A DNA stretch of 64,000 bases, taken from assembly GCF_024609215.1 (NCBI RefSeq), contig NZ_JANIPD030000042.1:1-64000 (forward strand), written 5' to 3'. The position numbers and the translations under genes are program-made. A model generated the notes under the pieces. That model made no database searches, was not told the DNA's origin, and saw nothing but the letters and a program-made list of their open reading frames with translations. The DNA is from Curtanaerobium respiraculi. Its GTDB lineage: Bacteria > Actinomycetota > Coriobacteriia > Coriobacteriales > Eggerthellaceae. Shown here in pieces: positions 55,806 through 64,000 of the stretch; position 1 is the stretch's first letter; the number at the start of each line of letters is the position of its first letter.

Positions 55806-55979
55806 ATGACAGCACCAACTATTAACACAGAAGAATGCATCGCATGTGGAGCATGCGCAGAGGTGTGCCCGAACGATGTGATCGTCGTCGAAGATGTGGC
55901 AAAGGTTGTCAACCCCGACGACTGCATAGAGTGTGGGTCGTGCATCGAGGAATGCCCGTCCGAGGCGATTACGCTCTAG
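55806..55979 (+). CDS. 2[4Fe-4S] ferredoxin
   Basis: A 57-aa clostridial-type ferredoxin, a low-potential electron carrier. Ligands are Cys11, 14, 17, 21 ([12 protein letters not shown]) and Cys40, 43, 46, 50 ([12 protein letters not shown]). AGGAGGAAAAATC precedes the ATG at 55806; the long frame reading in from 55326 is an artefact. It stands alone between an IS110 fragment and an inverted-repeat region. It is a candidate electron partner for enzymes in the window that lack their own acceptor, such as the FAD-less XdhD-like hydroxylase or the activase-like protein. Confidence 0.95.
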   Translation: MTAPTINTEECIACGACAEVCPNDVIVVEDVAKVVNPDDCIECGSCIEECPSEAITL

Positions 55980-56157
55980 CTTGTGCAATAAAAGGCCGGC
56001 AACCGCAGAAGGCGGTTCGGCACGTTCCTGCAGCATCGACATGAGACAGGAGCCGACCCGGCCAGGTTGCATGGGGATGAGGCAGAGCGAACTCGCATCC
56101 CAAAACGAGCCTGTTTCGGCATGCGACATGCATACGGGGAGAGAGGAACGCCCCGAT

Positions 56158-56430
56158 AGCCAACTTCGAGGGTATCTTGCTTTCTGCAAGCCTGGATGAC
56201 TCAAAAACAGCCCTCCAGGGCCAACTTCGCTTGTTTTCAGCCTTTTCGAAAGCTGCGCAAGCGGACAGGATTGAAAGCTATCAGCTATGACCTGCGAAAA
56301 TGCAGACTATTCTCGTTAGAGGCCAGCACATCCAGGTTGGGAAAAAGCTGGAAACCCTTGAAGTTGGCGCCCGGGAGGTCGTTTTCGAGCATTCAGGTAA
56401 CGCAAAAGTTGAATACCCGCGAAGTTGGCT
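56158..56430. repeat. Intergenic element with nested inverted repeats
   Basis: Outer arms AGCCAACTTCGAGGGTAT (56158-56175) and ATACCCGCGAAGTTGGCT (56413-56430) pair with one mismatch. Inner arms GCCAACTT (56220-56227) and AAGTTGGC (56361-56368) share the same core. The 273-bp element fills the gap between the ferredoxin and mazG genes. No frame inside is protein-like. Confidence 0.75.
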
Positions 56431-56511
56431 CTCGAGGTAAGCGATTTTCCGAAAGCGTTTTCCTTCGCTATCATGGAGCATCGAGCATCGAAAGCCTCAA
56501 AGGAGCTGTCC

Positions 56512-57423
56512 ATGGCAGAGAACAACCTCCCCGTACCGGATCCGGCCACCGCGGCCGACCATCCCGAATTCAACGCGTTCGTGGAAACGATTGCGGCGCT
56601 GCGCAGCCCGCAGGGCGGATGCCCCTGGGACATGAAGCAAACCCACGCCTCCATCGCGAAGAACATGATCGAGGAGTCGTACGAAACGGTGGCGGCGATC
56701 GAGGAGGGCGACGCCGGCCATATGCGAGAGGAGCTGGGCGACGTCCTCTTGCAGGTCGTTCTCCAAGCGCAGATAGCGGCGGACGCCGGCGAATTCACCA
56801 TCGACGACGTCGCGCACGACGTGAACGAGAAGATCGTGCGCCGCCATCCCCATGTGTTCGGAGCGCAAGCCGCCATGGCGGCCGCCGGGCTGACCGAAGC
56901 GGAGGTGGAGAACGCCCGCACCGCCGACGAGGTGCTCGACCTGTGGGAGGTGGTGAAATCCCATGAACGCAAGCAGAAAGATGCCGCACGGACGGAGAAG
57001 CTGCGCGCCGCGGGACTCGATCCGGATGCCCCGCGCGGCTTGCTGGAGGACGTGCCCCGCGGAGAACCCGCCCTGATGCGCGCGCAGGACATCTCGCGCA
57101 AGGCGGTAGGCGTGGGATTCGAATGGGAATCGACTGAGGACGTCTGGAGTCAGGTGAAAAGCGAGGTCGACGAATTCAAAGCCGCTCCCGAACGGAGCGC
57201 GGAAGCCGAGATGGAGTTCGGCGACGTGCTGTTCGCTCTGGTCAACGTCGCACGCCGGGAGCATATCGACGCCGAGACCGCTCTGCGCCGCAGCTGCGAC
57301 AAATTCTCGCGGCGGTGGGAGCAGATGGAAGCCACCGCCCATGCCGCGGGCTGCCGCATCGAGGACTACTCGACCGAGCAGCTGAACGAGCTCTGGAACG
57401 CGGCGAAGCGCGAGGTCGGATAA
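56512..57423 (+). CDS. mazG: Nucleoside triphosphate pyrophosphohydrolase MazG
   Basis: A 303-aa MazG that hydrolyses non-canonical NTPs. Two MazG domains are present: FVETIAALRSPQGGCPWDMK, QTHASIAKNMIEESYETVAA with the EExxE-type metal site (EELGDVLLQVVLQAQIA), and a second near residue 215 (WSQVKSEVDEFKAA.. and EMEFGDVLFALVNVARR). The start at 56512 follows AAAGGAGCTGTCC; the upstream frame to 56425 overlaps the inverted-repeat element and is rejected. Monocistronic, housekeeping. Confidence 0.95.
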   Translation: MAENNLPVPDPATAADHPEFNAFVETIAALRSPQGGCPWDMKQTHASIAKNMIEESYETVAAIEEGDAGHMREELGDVLLQVVLQAQIAADAGEFTIDDVAHDVNEKIVRRHPHVFGAQAAMAAAGLTEAEVENARTADEVLDLWEVVKSHERKQKDAARTEKLRAAGLDPDAPRGLLEDVPRGEPALMRAQDISRKAVGVGFEWESTEDVWSQVKSEVDEFKAAPERSAEAEMEFGDVLFALVNVARREHIDAETALRRSCDKFSRRWEQMEATAHAAGCRIEDYSTEQLNELWNAAKREVG

Positions 57424-57451
57424 CCGTCAGGAAGAACGGCTCGGCGGGCTG

Positions 57452-57557
57452 TCTAGAAACTCCCTCCGAGGCTGCTGCTCATACGGCATGTAGTATTTCG
57501 ATAAACATATTGAAACGATACGCTGTATGCTCGAACAGATCGATAGGAGTTTCTAGA
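57452..57557. repeat. 106-bp element with 12-bp terminal inverted repeats
   Basis: TCTAGAAACTCC (57452-57463) and GGAGTTTCTAGA (57546-57557) are perfect reverse complements. The inside is AT-rich and roughly symmetric too (CATACGGCATGTAG near 57480 against CGCTGTATG near 57521; TTTCGATAAACATATTGAAA at the centre). It resembles a small non-autonomous element or a recombinase site. The rest of the gap 57424-57862 shows no gene. Confidence 0.75.
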
Positions 57558-57862
57558 TACCTGGGGCGGGGACGCCTTCGCATCGCAAGCGCTCGGCGGA
57601 ATCCCGGAGTCGAACCGAAGGCGGAAAATCGGTGCGTGGCGACGGCATCGCCGACAGGTGGCCGAGCAGCGCCCGCAATGGTTCAAGGCGTCGCGCAGGC
57701 GGCGAGCGCAGCCTCGGCTGGCGCTTATCCAAATTCGAGGAGGAGTTTCTCCGCCCGCGTACATAGAGAATGGCTGCCGCAGCCCTTGCTGCCAGCGTTC
57801 CGGCTCCGGTTTCCATCCGTACGCATGATGGGCGGTCGGCATCCGACGCGCTTGCGGAAAAG

Positions 57863-60772
57863 CTATCCCAGAAGATCGATTCGCTCCAAATCCTCCGCAG
57901 CGGCATCGATAAGCGCAGCGCTTCCGAACACGCACACCGCAGGCGACGCTCCCACGGCGGTAAGGGCAGGAGCGAGCGAGCGCAGCGCCTCGGGCGTTGC
58001 GGCGAGCATCTGGCTGCGGACGCGCTCGCGGAAATCAGCCGGCTGTCCGCTGAAATACCCGGCATCTTGGCGGCGGGCGATAGCACGCGGCTTCGCCGGG
58101 GCATCGTGCGATGCAACCGTGCTCACGATGTAGCCCTCCATCTCGTCCGTCGAAGGCTCGAATCCTGCGAGCCACTCCCCCGCGGCGGCATAGCGCGCAA
58201 GGGTCTCGTCGATGCGGGGGTCGCGGAAGCTATAGAAGCGCGCGTACCCCATGGGTGCGCGACGGAACCCGCACCCGTAGGCGCCGCCTTTCACGCGTAC
58301 CTCATTCCACAAATAGTCAAGCGAAAGCGCGTTCGAGGCGACCTCCCATACACCGTGGTAGGCGCCGAACCCGCGCGCATCGAATCCACGCGCCACATAC
58401 GCGACGTCGGAGGGGATGACGAACGCCTCGCGCTTCATCCGCGGCACCGGGATTCGCAGCGCATCTTGCCCTAAGGGCGCCCCGGCGGAAAGCCCGAGGT
58501 CGCCGGCCGCCCGCCAGAAGGCGGCGTAATCGTCCTCGCTCCCCGTGAAGCTCCCCAGGAACCCCTCGCGCGTGAAGACCGCATCGCGTACCGCGTTCAG
58601 CCGCGCGACAACGTCCGCGGAGCGCTCGTCGAACCGCGCTATCAAATCGCAGAGGAATCGATAGAATTCGACGCCCGAGATCTGCTCCTGCAGCACGGCG
58701 ATGGGGTACACGTACGACGCCGCGCGCGATGCGGCGCAGGTATGCCCGCTGGTCGTGAACGCCTGCTCCATCATCACGCGACGCTGGACCAGTATGTCGC
58801 GAATGCGGTCCACGTCGTCAAAGCGCGTCGTCTCCCAGATCTCGCGCGGGATCGAGGCGAGGCTGCCCACCTCCTCGGAAAGCGCGCTCGCGCTCACCGT
58901 CAGCACCGCTCTCACATCGTCGGCATCCTGCCAACTCGCATGCGTGTCGATGAAGAACTTCAGGCTGCCCAGATGGCTGCGCGACCACGTGTCCACCTCC
59001 GCGGCGGTGCGGTCAGACGTGCCCAGCGAGCCCAGCAGCAGGCACAGCACCTGCACGTAGGGGATGTCTTCCCAGCTTAAGCCGTTCAGATTGAAATATC
59101 CGTAGAAGTAATCGACGTTGCGCGTGGGCATGATATGGGCCAGGCACGGCAATGCGCCGCCCTTGCGCAGCTCGTACGCGGGATCGGGCTTCGCCGGACC
59201 GATGTCGGCGATACGCAGTTGGGGAAGCTTCGCCACGTCCTCCGGCGCATCGTCGGCCTCCTGCCGCGCGCGCAGGGCGGCGACGTCTGCGCGAATGGCA
59301 GCCTTGTCGGCATCGTCGAGGGAAGCCTCCGTCGCGGCGAGCTCATCGGCCTCCGCGTCTGCATCCTCGTCCGACGGCACGATGTCGATGAGCGCCTTAT
59401 GGTCGCTTTGGCACACCAGGCTCTCCAGGACATCCTCGAAGTAACGTCCGTCCAGCCCCGCGCGCATACGCGCCAGCGGCTCCTCGTAATGCAGGTAGGT
59501 CGTCGCGCCCGCGCCGTCGTACAGCCATCCGGAAAGCGCGTTCATCGCAAGCGCCACGCCGTCGGCGATCCCGCGGTCGCGCTCGCGCAGTGAGAACGCC
59601 ATCTGCGACAGGCTCGCCTCCAGCACGTCGCGCGGGATCCCCCCGTGCGCCAACTTCGCCGCCTGCTCCTCGATGATGCGCTGGAATTCCCCCGCAACTC
59701 CGGGTTTGGCGTGCCGCAGCACGAACAGAACCGCCGGCCGCTCCTGCGCATCCATCAGATACGCTGTGCAATCGCCGCCTAGGTCGGCATCGAGGATGGC
59801 GCGCTTGATCGGGCTTTCGTTCCCTCCCATCAAGGCATCGGAAAGCACGTCGCACGCCAGCACCCGCTCGAAATCACGGGAATCGCCGATCACATATCCG
59901 ACGCCCACAGTGGCGTTTTCGGGCGATGTGGCCATCTTCACCACATGATGGTCCACCACGACAGGATCGAACGATCCCATCGGGTTCGCCTCCCCCGGCG
60001 CGGGGCTCTGCGCGACCCCGAGGTACTTCGCATCCAGGAACTCGAGCATGCGGTTTGCGTCCAAATCGCCGTACAGAACGATGTAGCTGTTGTCCAGGCG
60101 GTAGTGACGCGCGTGCGCGTCAAGGAGGCCCTCGTATGTGAGCGTGGGGATCTTGCGCGGATCGCCTCCGCTTTCGAAAGCGTAGCACGAATCGGGGAAC
60201 AACGCATGGTTCGCCGCGCGGTACAGCGCGCCCTCGGGGTCGCTCAGCGCGCCCTTCATCTCGTTGAACACCACGCCGTTATAGATCAGATGCGCCTCAT
60301 CGGAGCCATCGCCGCCCCCGGCGAATTCGTAGTGCCACCCCTCCTGCTCGAAGATCTCGCGCTCGTGGCGGATCATCGGATGCAGGACCGCATCGAGGTA
60401 CACATCGACCAGGTTCATCAAATCCTGCTCGTTGGTGCTGGCAACCGGGTACATGGTCTTATCCGGATACGTGAGCGCGTTCAAAAACGTCTGCATGCTG
60501 GTTTTCAGCAAGTTCACGAACGGCTCTTTCACGGGAAATCTCTCAGATCCGCATAGCACCGAATGCTCCAGGATGTGGAACACGCCCGTATCATCGGCGG
60601 GCGGTGTGTTGAACGCGATGCTGAAAGCCTTGTTCTCGTCTTGGTTGTGCAGATACAGCAGGCGCGCGCCGCTTTTCGCATGGCGCATGACGATTGCCTC
60701 GCCGTCGATTTCCGCTAGCTCCTCACGCGATTCCACCGTGAAACCGTGCAACGTTTCTCCAACATCGAACAT
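57863..60772 (-). CDS. M16C family zinc metallopeptidase (presequence-protease/insulinase type)
   Basis: A 969-aa cytoplasmic peptidase with the inverted zinc motif HILEH at residues 66-70 (FHILEHSVLCGSERFPVKEP) and the distal ligand in NEMKGALSDPEGALY. The four-domain clam-shell layout of PreP/Cym1-like proteins is supported by length and by TFLNALTYPDKTMYPVASTN, the linker helices near 480-520 (Ala/Asp-rich) and the C-terminal KGGAYGCGFRRAPMGYARFY. It degrades peptides, probably recycling signal or degraded peptides. AAAGG precedes the ATG. Monocistronic; a strong palindrome lies in its leader region. Confidence 0.93.
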   Translation of the reverse strand: MFDVGETLHGFTVESREELAEIDGEAIVMRHAKSGARLLYLHNQDENKAFSIAFNTPPADDTGVFHILEHSVLCGSERFPVKEPFVNLLKTSMQTFLNALTYPDKTMYPVASTNEQDLMNLVDVYLDAVLHPMIRHEREIFEQEGWHYEFAGGGDGSDEAHLIYNGVVFNEMKGALSDPEGALYRAANHALFPDSCYAFESGGDPRKIPTLTYEGLLDAHARHYRLDNSYIVLYGDLDANRMLEFLDAKYLGVAQSPAPGEANPMGSFDPVVVDHHVVKMATSPENATVGVGYVIGDSRDFERVLACDVLSDALMGGNESPIKRAILDADLGGDCTAYLMDAQERPAVLFVLRHAKPGVAGEFQRIIEEQAAKLAHGGIPRDVLEASLSQMAFSLRERDRGIADGVALAMNALSGWLYDGAGATTYLHYEEPLARMRAGLDGRYFEDVLESLVCQSDHKALIDIVPSDEDADAEADELAATEASLDDADKAAIRADVAALRARQEADDAPEDVAKLPQLRIADIGPAKPDPAYELRKGGALPCLAHIMPTRNVDYFYGYFNLNGLSWEDIPYVQVLCLLLGSLGTSDRTAAEVDTWSRSHLGSLKFFIDTHASWQDADDVRAVLTVSASALSEEVGSLASIPREIWETTRFDDVDRIRDILVQRRVMMEQAFTTSGHTCAASRAASYVYPIAVLQEQISGVEFYRFLCDLIARFDERSADVVARLNAVRDAVFTREGFLGSFTGSEDDYAAFWRAAGDLGLSAGAPLGQDALRIPVPRMKREAFVIPSDVAYVARGFDARGFGAYHGVWEVASNALSLDYLWNEVRVKGGAYGCGFRRAPMGYARFYSFRDPRIDETLARYAAAGEWLAGFEPSTDEMEGYIVSTVASHDAPAKPRAIARRQDAGYFSGQPADFRERVRSQMLAATPEALRSLAPALTAVGASPAVCVFGSAALIDAAAEDLERIDLLG

Positions 60773-60863
60773 AGTCAGCCTTTCGTACCGGATCCGTTAC
60801 GCCCCGCAGCACCGGGGTGCGTGCAACCCCCCGACGAGCATCACGCCGCGATGGCTGCGCAGC

Positions 60864-60928
60864 TTTCCGGCCCCGCCTGGTGCGCGCCCCGGAACGCGAG
60901 GGCCCCGAACGCCGCGGGGCCGGAAAGC
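60864..60928. promoter_or_regulatory. GC-rich hairpin in the leader region of the M16C peptidase gene
   Basis: GCTTTCCGGCCCCGC (60864-60878) and GCGGGGCCGGAAAGC (60914-60928) are a perfect 15-bp inverted repeat with a 35-base, GC-rich loop. It lies between the divergent peptidase and 61025-61522 genes, about 95 bases from each start. It may be an attenuator-like structure or part of the 5' UTR of the peptidase gene. Confidence 0.6.
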
Positions 60929-61024
60929 AACTGGTCAATACCGCATTTTTCTTATCGTTCGCGATTATAGCGATAAGCGGTATCATGAGGGGATACGTTT
61001 ACACGATGTGAAGAAAGGGCCCCC

Positions 61025-61522
61025 ATGGAGACGCTGACCGACAGGCAGAAGGCAATCGCGGGCGTGCTGGTGGATTGGGCGCGCGAGCGCGTCCATGGAC
61101 CGATGGAAGACCTGCTGATCGAGGAGGGCCAGCTGGCGCAGGCGCTCGGCGATAGCGGTTGGGTGCGCTCCAACGCGAACGACCTCGGCATACTATGCGC
61201 CTATTGCGACCGGAAGGGATTCCCCCTGGTACCGCTCCTGGTGGTGATTCCCGGGCTGCGCAAGCCGGAGAAGACCATCTTCACGCACGCGTTCAAGGCA
61301 ACGCTTTCCACGGCGGAGAACAACAAGCGGTGGGCGGAGGAGCTGAAGGCGATCAAAAAGACCAAGAAGGCGGTATGGGACGAGTTCGCCGAGAGCGTGA
61401 AGCCGGAAGAACCCGCCAAACCGAAGCGCACGCGCACGGCGGCACCGAAGAAAACCGGCGCGAAGAAGGGATCGGGACCCGCCGGCGAGACGCCCGCTGA
61501 AAAAGCTTTCCGCACGTTTTAA
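61025..61522 (+). CDS. Uncharacterised protein with a basic C-terminal tail
   Basis: A 165-aa protein. The N-terminal ~115 residues look globular (METLTDRQKAIAGVLVDWAR, GILCAYCDRKGFPLVPLLVV, IPGLRKPEKTIFTHAFKATL), resembling small uncharacterised proteins sometimes encoded near restriction or nucleotide-handling genes. The C-terminal 40 residues are Lys/Pro/Ala-rich (KPEEPAKPKRTRTAAPKKTG), a disordered tail typical of nucleic-acid-binding proteins. AAGAAAGGGCCCCC precedes the ATG. No confident family. Confidence 0.7.
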   Translation: METLTDRQKAIAGVLVDWARERVHGPMEDLLIEEGQLAQALGDSGWVRSNANDLGILCAYCDRKGFPLVPLLVVIPGLRKPEKTIFTHAFKATLSTAENNKRWAEELKAIKKTKKAVWDEFAESVKPEEPAKPKRTRTAAPKKTGAKKGSGPAGETPAEKAFRTF

Positions 61523-61835
61523 AACAGACGTTTTCGCCTTCGACCATCCTAATGCGGGAAGTTTTTAGAAGACTTCGCCCTTTGGCTTTTCCGGGGATCC
61601 TTTTCTGGCGCAGCACCCTCAAAAGCACGGTTCCCGCATGTCCCGGTGCACCTCTTCTGCCAGGAAGCGGAAGAGGGCAAGGATCGCCCCGTCAGCCCTT
61701 CACGATCAGCACGGCAATCCTATTTCCAGCTCCCCCATCTATATGTCATCATGCGCCCTGCAAAAGAGCCGGACCGAAGGAGCCAGCCTCCAATCCGAAT
61801 GCAGGCAACCATGGCCATCGGGGACGCACGCAAAA
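61523..61835. other. Convergent intergenic gap without a recognised gene
   Basis: Some 310 bases between two convergent small genes. No coding frame, repeat or palindrome stands out apart from the leftward terminator at its right end. Confidence 0.4.
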
Positions 61836-61857
61836 AGGGGCGCCCGTGGGCGCCCCT
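61836..61857 (-). terminator. Rho-independent terminator
   Basis: AGGGGCGCCC and GGGCGCCCCT pair over ten bases around GT (a CGTG loop when folded). Leftward it is followed by TTTTTG, a good U-run, 35 bases after the stop of the 61892-62191 gene. Confidence 0.85.
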
Positions 61858-61891
61858 GGACAGATGCGTTTCGCGTGCATGCTGCCTGCCG

Positions 61892-62191
61892 CTACTCGGG
61901 CTTGTAACTCGCATAGAACGTCGCGTCGGCGAACACGTCCTCGATCGTCTTCCCGTCCACGAACGGGATCGCCAGGAATTCACCGACCGTGGGAACCAGA
62001 TCGGAGCAGTCCGTGTAATGGCCCTTTTCGTTCAGCTGCGCGGTGCATTGCGCGCGCCAATCGTGGGAGTTCGCATCGGTTAGGTAGTACAGATCATCGC
62101 CGACCCGCATGTACACGGAATGATTCACGCGCAGGTACATGGCGAGATCTTCGTAGTTGATTTCGAGTGCCTCTTCCGAACGCTTGCCCAT
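61892..62191 (-). CDS. Small uncharacterised protein
   Basis: A 99-aa acidic protein: MGKRSEEALEINYEDLAMYL, RVNHSVYMRVGDDLYYLTDA, NSHDWRAQCTAQLNEKGHYT and DCSDLVPTVGEFLAIPFVDG. Codon use and a good AAAGGATTGAAG site support a real gene, with its own terminator. The fold is probably a small alpha/beta domain of the CDI-immunity-like or Knr4-like size class, but no family is recognised. It lies downstream of proS on the same strand, 344 bases from it. Confidence 0.75.
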   Translation of the reverse strand: MGKRSEEALEINYEDLAMYLRVNHSVYMRVGDDLYYLTDANSHDWRAQCTAQLNEKGHYTDCSDLVPTVGEFLAIPFVDGKTIEDVFADATFYASYKPE

Positions 62192-62535
62192 CTTCAATCC
62201 TTTCACTGCGAAACCGTGGCGCCCGATACGCCCATCGGCTACATCATACCAGTAACCCGCAGTCCCTCAGGGGCGATTTTGGGCACCTGCCGACCAACGA
62301 CTTCCCCATCGGCCCGGCGGCCCGCACGGCGTTCGGGCGGTGCAACATGGACGCGCGATGCGCAGGATGCCGCGCGCGCGTGGCTCGAACGGCACGCGGA
62401 TCATATTGCGGTCCACGGGCCCGGTCAGCCAGCTCCATGGGGCGCGGAGGAAGCGGCATCCGCGCCGAACCGGATCGCGTACGCCCAGCTGCTCGCGCCC
62501 GCGGGTGCAAGCAGCTCGGGGGCGCGACCGCCCCG
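62192..62535. other. Intergenic region upstream of the small gene
   Basis: About 340 GC-rich bases between proS and the 99-aa protein gene. It must hold the promoter of the small gene. All frames are low-complexity; no gene, terminator with U-run or riboswitch is recognisable. Confidence 0.4.
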
Positions 62536-64000
62536 CTATCTGGCATGGCGCGCGGGGATATCGGCGATGCTCCTCAAGAACGCCTCGATATGGCGCTTTT
62601 CACGGTGGGCGATGCTCATCAGTTCGCGGAACTCCGCCACAGGAAGCGTGCTTTTCTCGCCGGTCTGGCGATTCTTCAACTCGAGCTCGCCGTTCGCCAC
62701 GCTGCGCTTGCCGATGATCACCTGCACGGGCCATCCCATCAAGTCGGCTTCGGCGAACTTGACGCCTGGGCGTTCCTTGCGGTCATCGATGACCACCTCG
62801 AGCCCCAGATCGGCCAATTCGGCGGCGATCCTCTCAGCCGCAGGCTCCACTGCCTCGTCACCCACCACCAACGGCAGCACGCAGATATGCGCAGGCGCGA
62901 CCGATGCGGGCCACTTGATGCCGTACTCGTCGTTGTACTGCTCTACGATGGCCGCCATGCAGCGGCTGATCCCCACGCCATAGCAACCCATTTGGAAGAA
63001 CTGCTCCTTGCCGTTCTCGTCCAGGTACGTCGCATTCATCGCGCGACTGTATTTGTCCCCAAGCTCGAACACCTGGCCGACTTCGATGCCGCGGTTCATC
63101 TCCAGCGTTCCTCCGCATTTCGGGCAGGTGTCGCCCGCTTTGGCGGTGCATAGGTCGCCCCATTCATCCACATGGAAATCGCGATCGAGAATCGCCCCCA
63201 CGTAATGGAAGCCGTGCTCGTTGGCGCCCACGGCCCAGCCTTCGACGCCCTTCAGGCTCCGGTCGGCGAGCACGCGCACGCCCTCGGGCAAGCCGACCGG
63301 GCCGATGCTCCCCTTGGGTAAGCCTGCATCCTCCATCTCGGCATCGTCCATGAAGCTGAAGCCCGGAATCGCACGCTCGATCTTGATCTCGTTCAACTCG
63401 TGGTCGCCGGGAACGAAGACCGCCACCGGCGCGCCATCCGCGTCTTTGCCCACCAGGGCCTTGACCGTCGCGCTTTCAGGGATGCCCAGGAACTCCGCCA
63501 AAGCGGCGATGGTCCCCACGCCGGGCGTTTCGATCCGGCGCAGCTGCGTCTCCCCCTGCGCCGTCGGATGGGAAATGCACTCCGCGACCTCGGTGTTGGA
63601 AGCGAATCCGCAGGTGCAGCTCACGAGCTCGGCCTCGCCCGCCTCGGCGAGTGCATGGTATTCGCACGTGACGCTTCCCCCGATCTGGCCGCTATCCGCC
63701 TCCACGGTGCGCCAATCCAGGCCCAGGCGGTCGCAGATGCGCCCGTACGCCTTGCTCATCGCAGCATACGATTCGTGCAACGACTCCTCGTCCTCGTTGA
63801 AGCTGTACGCGTCCTTCATGATGAACTCGCGGCTGCGCATCAGCCCGAAGCGCGACCGGATCTCATCGCGGAACTTGCTCTGGATCTGGTACACCGTGGT
63901 GGGCAGCTGCCTATAGCTCTTCAGCTCGTTGCGCACTAGCGCCGTGACCAGCTCCTCGTGCGTCGGCCCCAAGCACAGCCCCACCTCGTGGCGATCGCTC
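62536..64000 (-). CDS. proS: Prolyl-tRNA synthetase, C-terminal part
   Basis: The gene runs off the right edge; about 488 codons are visible, starting in SDRHEVGLCLGPTHEELVTA (class II motif 2 region). FRDEIRSRFGLMRSREFIMK follows, then the INS/YbaK-like editing domain typical of bacterial-type ProRS (VKALVGKDADGAPVAVFVPG, GPVGLPEGVRVLADRSLKG, HVDEWGDLCTAKAGDTCPKC). Motif 3 is QMGCYGVGISRCMAAIVEQY and the C-terminal anticodon-binding domain ends at IADIPARHAR. The editing domain and the CPKCGG zinc-like segment show the bacterial rather than archaeal form. Confidence 0.96.
   Translation of the reverse strand, partial: SDRHEVGLCLGPTHEELVTALVRNELKSYRQLPTTVYQIQSKFRDEIRSRFGLMRSREFIMKDAYSFNEDEESLHESYAAMSKAYGRICDRLGLDWRTVEADSGQIGGSVTCEYHALAEAGEAELVSCTCGFASNTEVAECISHPTAQGETQLRRIETPGVGTIAALAEFLGIPESATVKALVGKDADGAPVAVFVPGDHELNEIKIERAIPGFSFMDDAEMEDAGLPKGSIGPVGLPEGVRVLADRSLKGVEGWAVGANEHGFHYVGAILDRDFHVDEWGDLCTAKAGDTCPKCGGTLEMNRGIEVGQVFELGDKYSRAMNATYLDENGKEQFFQMGCYGVGISRCMAAIVEQYNDEYGIKWPASVAPAHICVLPLVVGDEAVEPAAERIAAELADLGLEVVIDDRKERPGVKFAEADLMGWPVQVIIGKRSVANGELELKNRQTGEKSTLPVAEFRELMSIAHREKRHIEAFLRSIADIPARHAR

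Noticed and set aside
55326-55979. 217-codon reading of the ferredoxin with a long N-terminal part
   Set aside because: The first 160 codons are antisense to the IS110 tail; the ribosome site AGGAGG points to the ATG at 55806.

Overview
The window looks like part of a chromosome from a GC-rich, anaerobic actinobacterium of the Coriobacteriia, most probably Eggerthellaceae (Eggerthella/Gordonibacter type). This rests on recognised families, not on a database search. The signs are a LuxR regulator carrying a 12-helix MFS-like sensor next to a flavin oxidoreductase, a giant fused 2-hydroxyacyl-CoA dehydratase activase-like protein, rubredoxin and ferredoxin, many molybdoenzyme-related genes, and GC-rich housekeeping genes (ligA, glmS, acpS, proS, ettA, mazG, tlyA, nagB).

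Layout. 0-11 kb: a partial arylsulfotransferase, a secreted CwlO-like cell-wall protein, a YgjP-type metallopeptidase, rsmI, a sirtuin, a methyltransferase, and the 1489-aa activase-like protein behind its TetR regulator. 12-15.5 kb: a repeat-rich stretch with two families of short imperfect palindromes, a MerR regulator, a broken flavoprotein with two small companion genes, and a divergent LysR gene. 15.5-25 kb: housekeeping (UPF0210, nagB, tlyA, ligA-nnrD-acpS-glmS) interrupted by two gene tails. 25-30 kb: an orphan AAA+ ATPase and an intact FAD oxidoreductase / LuxR pair with a hairpin between them. 30-41.5 kb: rubredoxin, an EF-G-like GTPase, Mrp ATPase, iron alcohol dehydrogenase, an AEC transporter, tRNA-Ala(GGC) followed by a scar of Fic and DUF234 fragments, a MoeA-like protein and EttA.

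42.1-53.9 kb holds the most coherent accessory system: a visibly less GC-rich island for a molybdenum hydroxylase of the selenium-dependent (XdhD/YqeB/YqeC) type. One rightward operon encodes a DMT exporter, a 956-aa Fe-S/Mo hydroxylase without FAD subunit, YqeC, a MocA-YqeB fusion and XdhC. A leftward operon encodes a second XdhC, a small membrane protein and a sodium:solute symporter. An XRE-type regulator with an unrecognised sensor domain stands beside them. A natural reading is uptake, selective hydroxylation and export of a purine or other N-heterocycle; the substrate is not visible. Degenerate DNA and an IS110 tail follow.

55.8-64 kb returns to core genes: a 2[4Fe-4S] ferredoxin, mazG, an M16C metallopeptidase, two small uncharacterised proteins, and proS running off the right end. 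Several intergenic regions carry long nested inverted repeats of unknown role. No CRISPR array, complete insertion sequence, rRNA or origin was seen.
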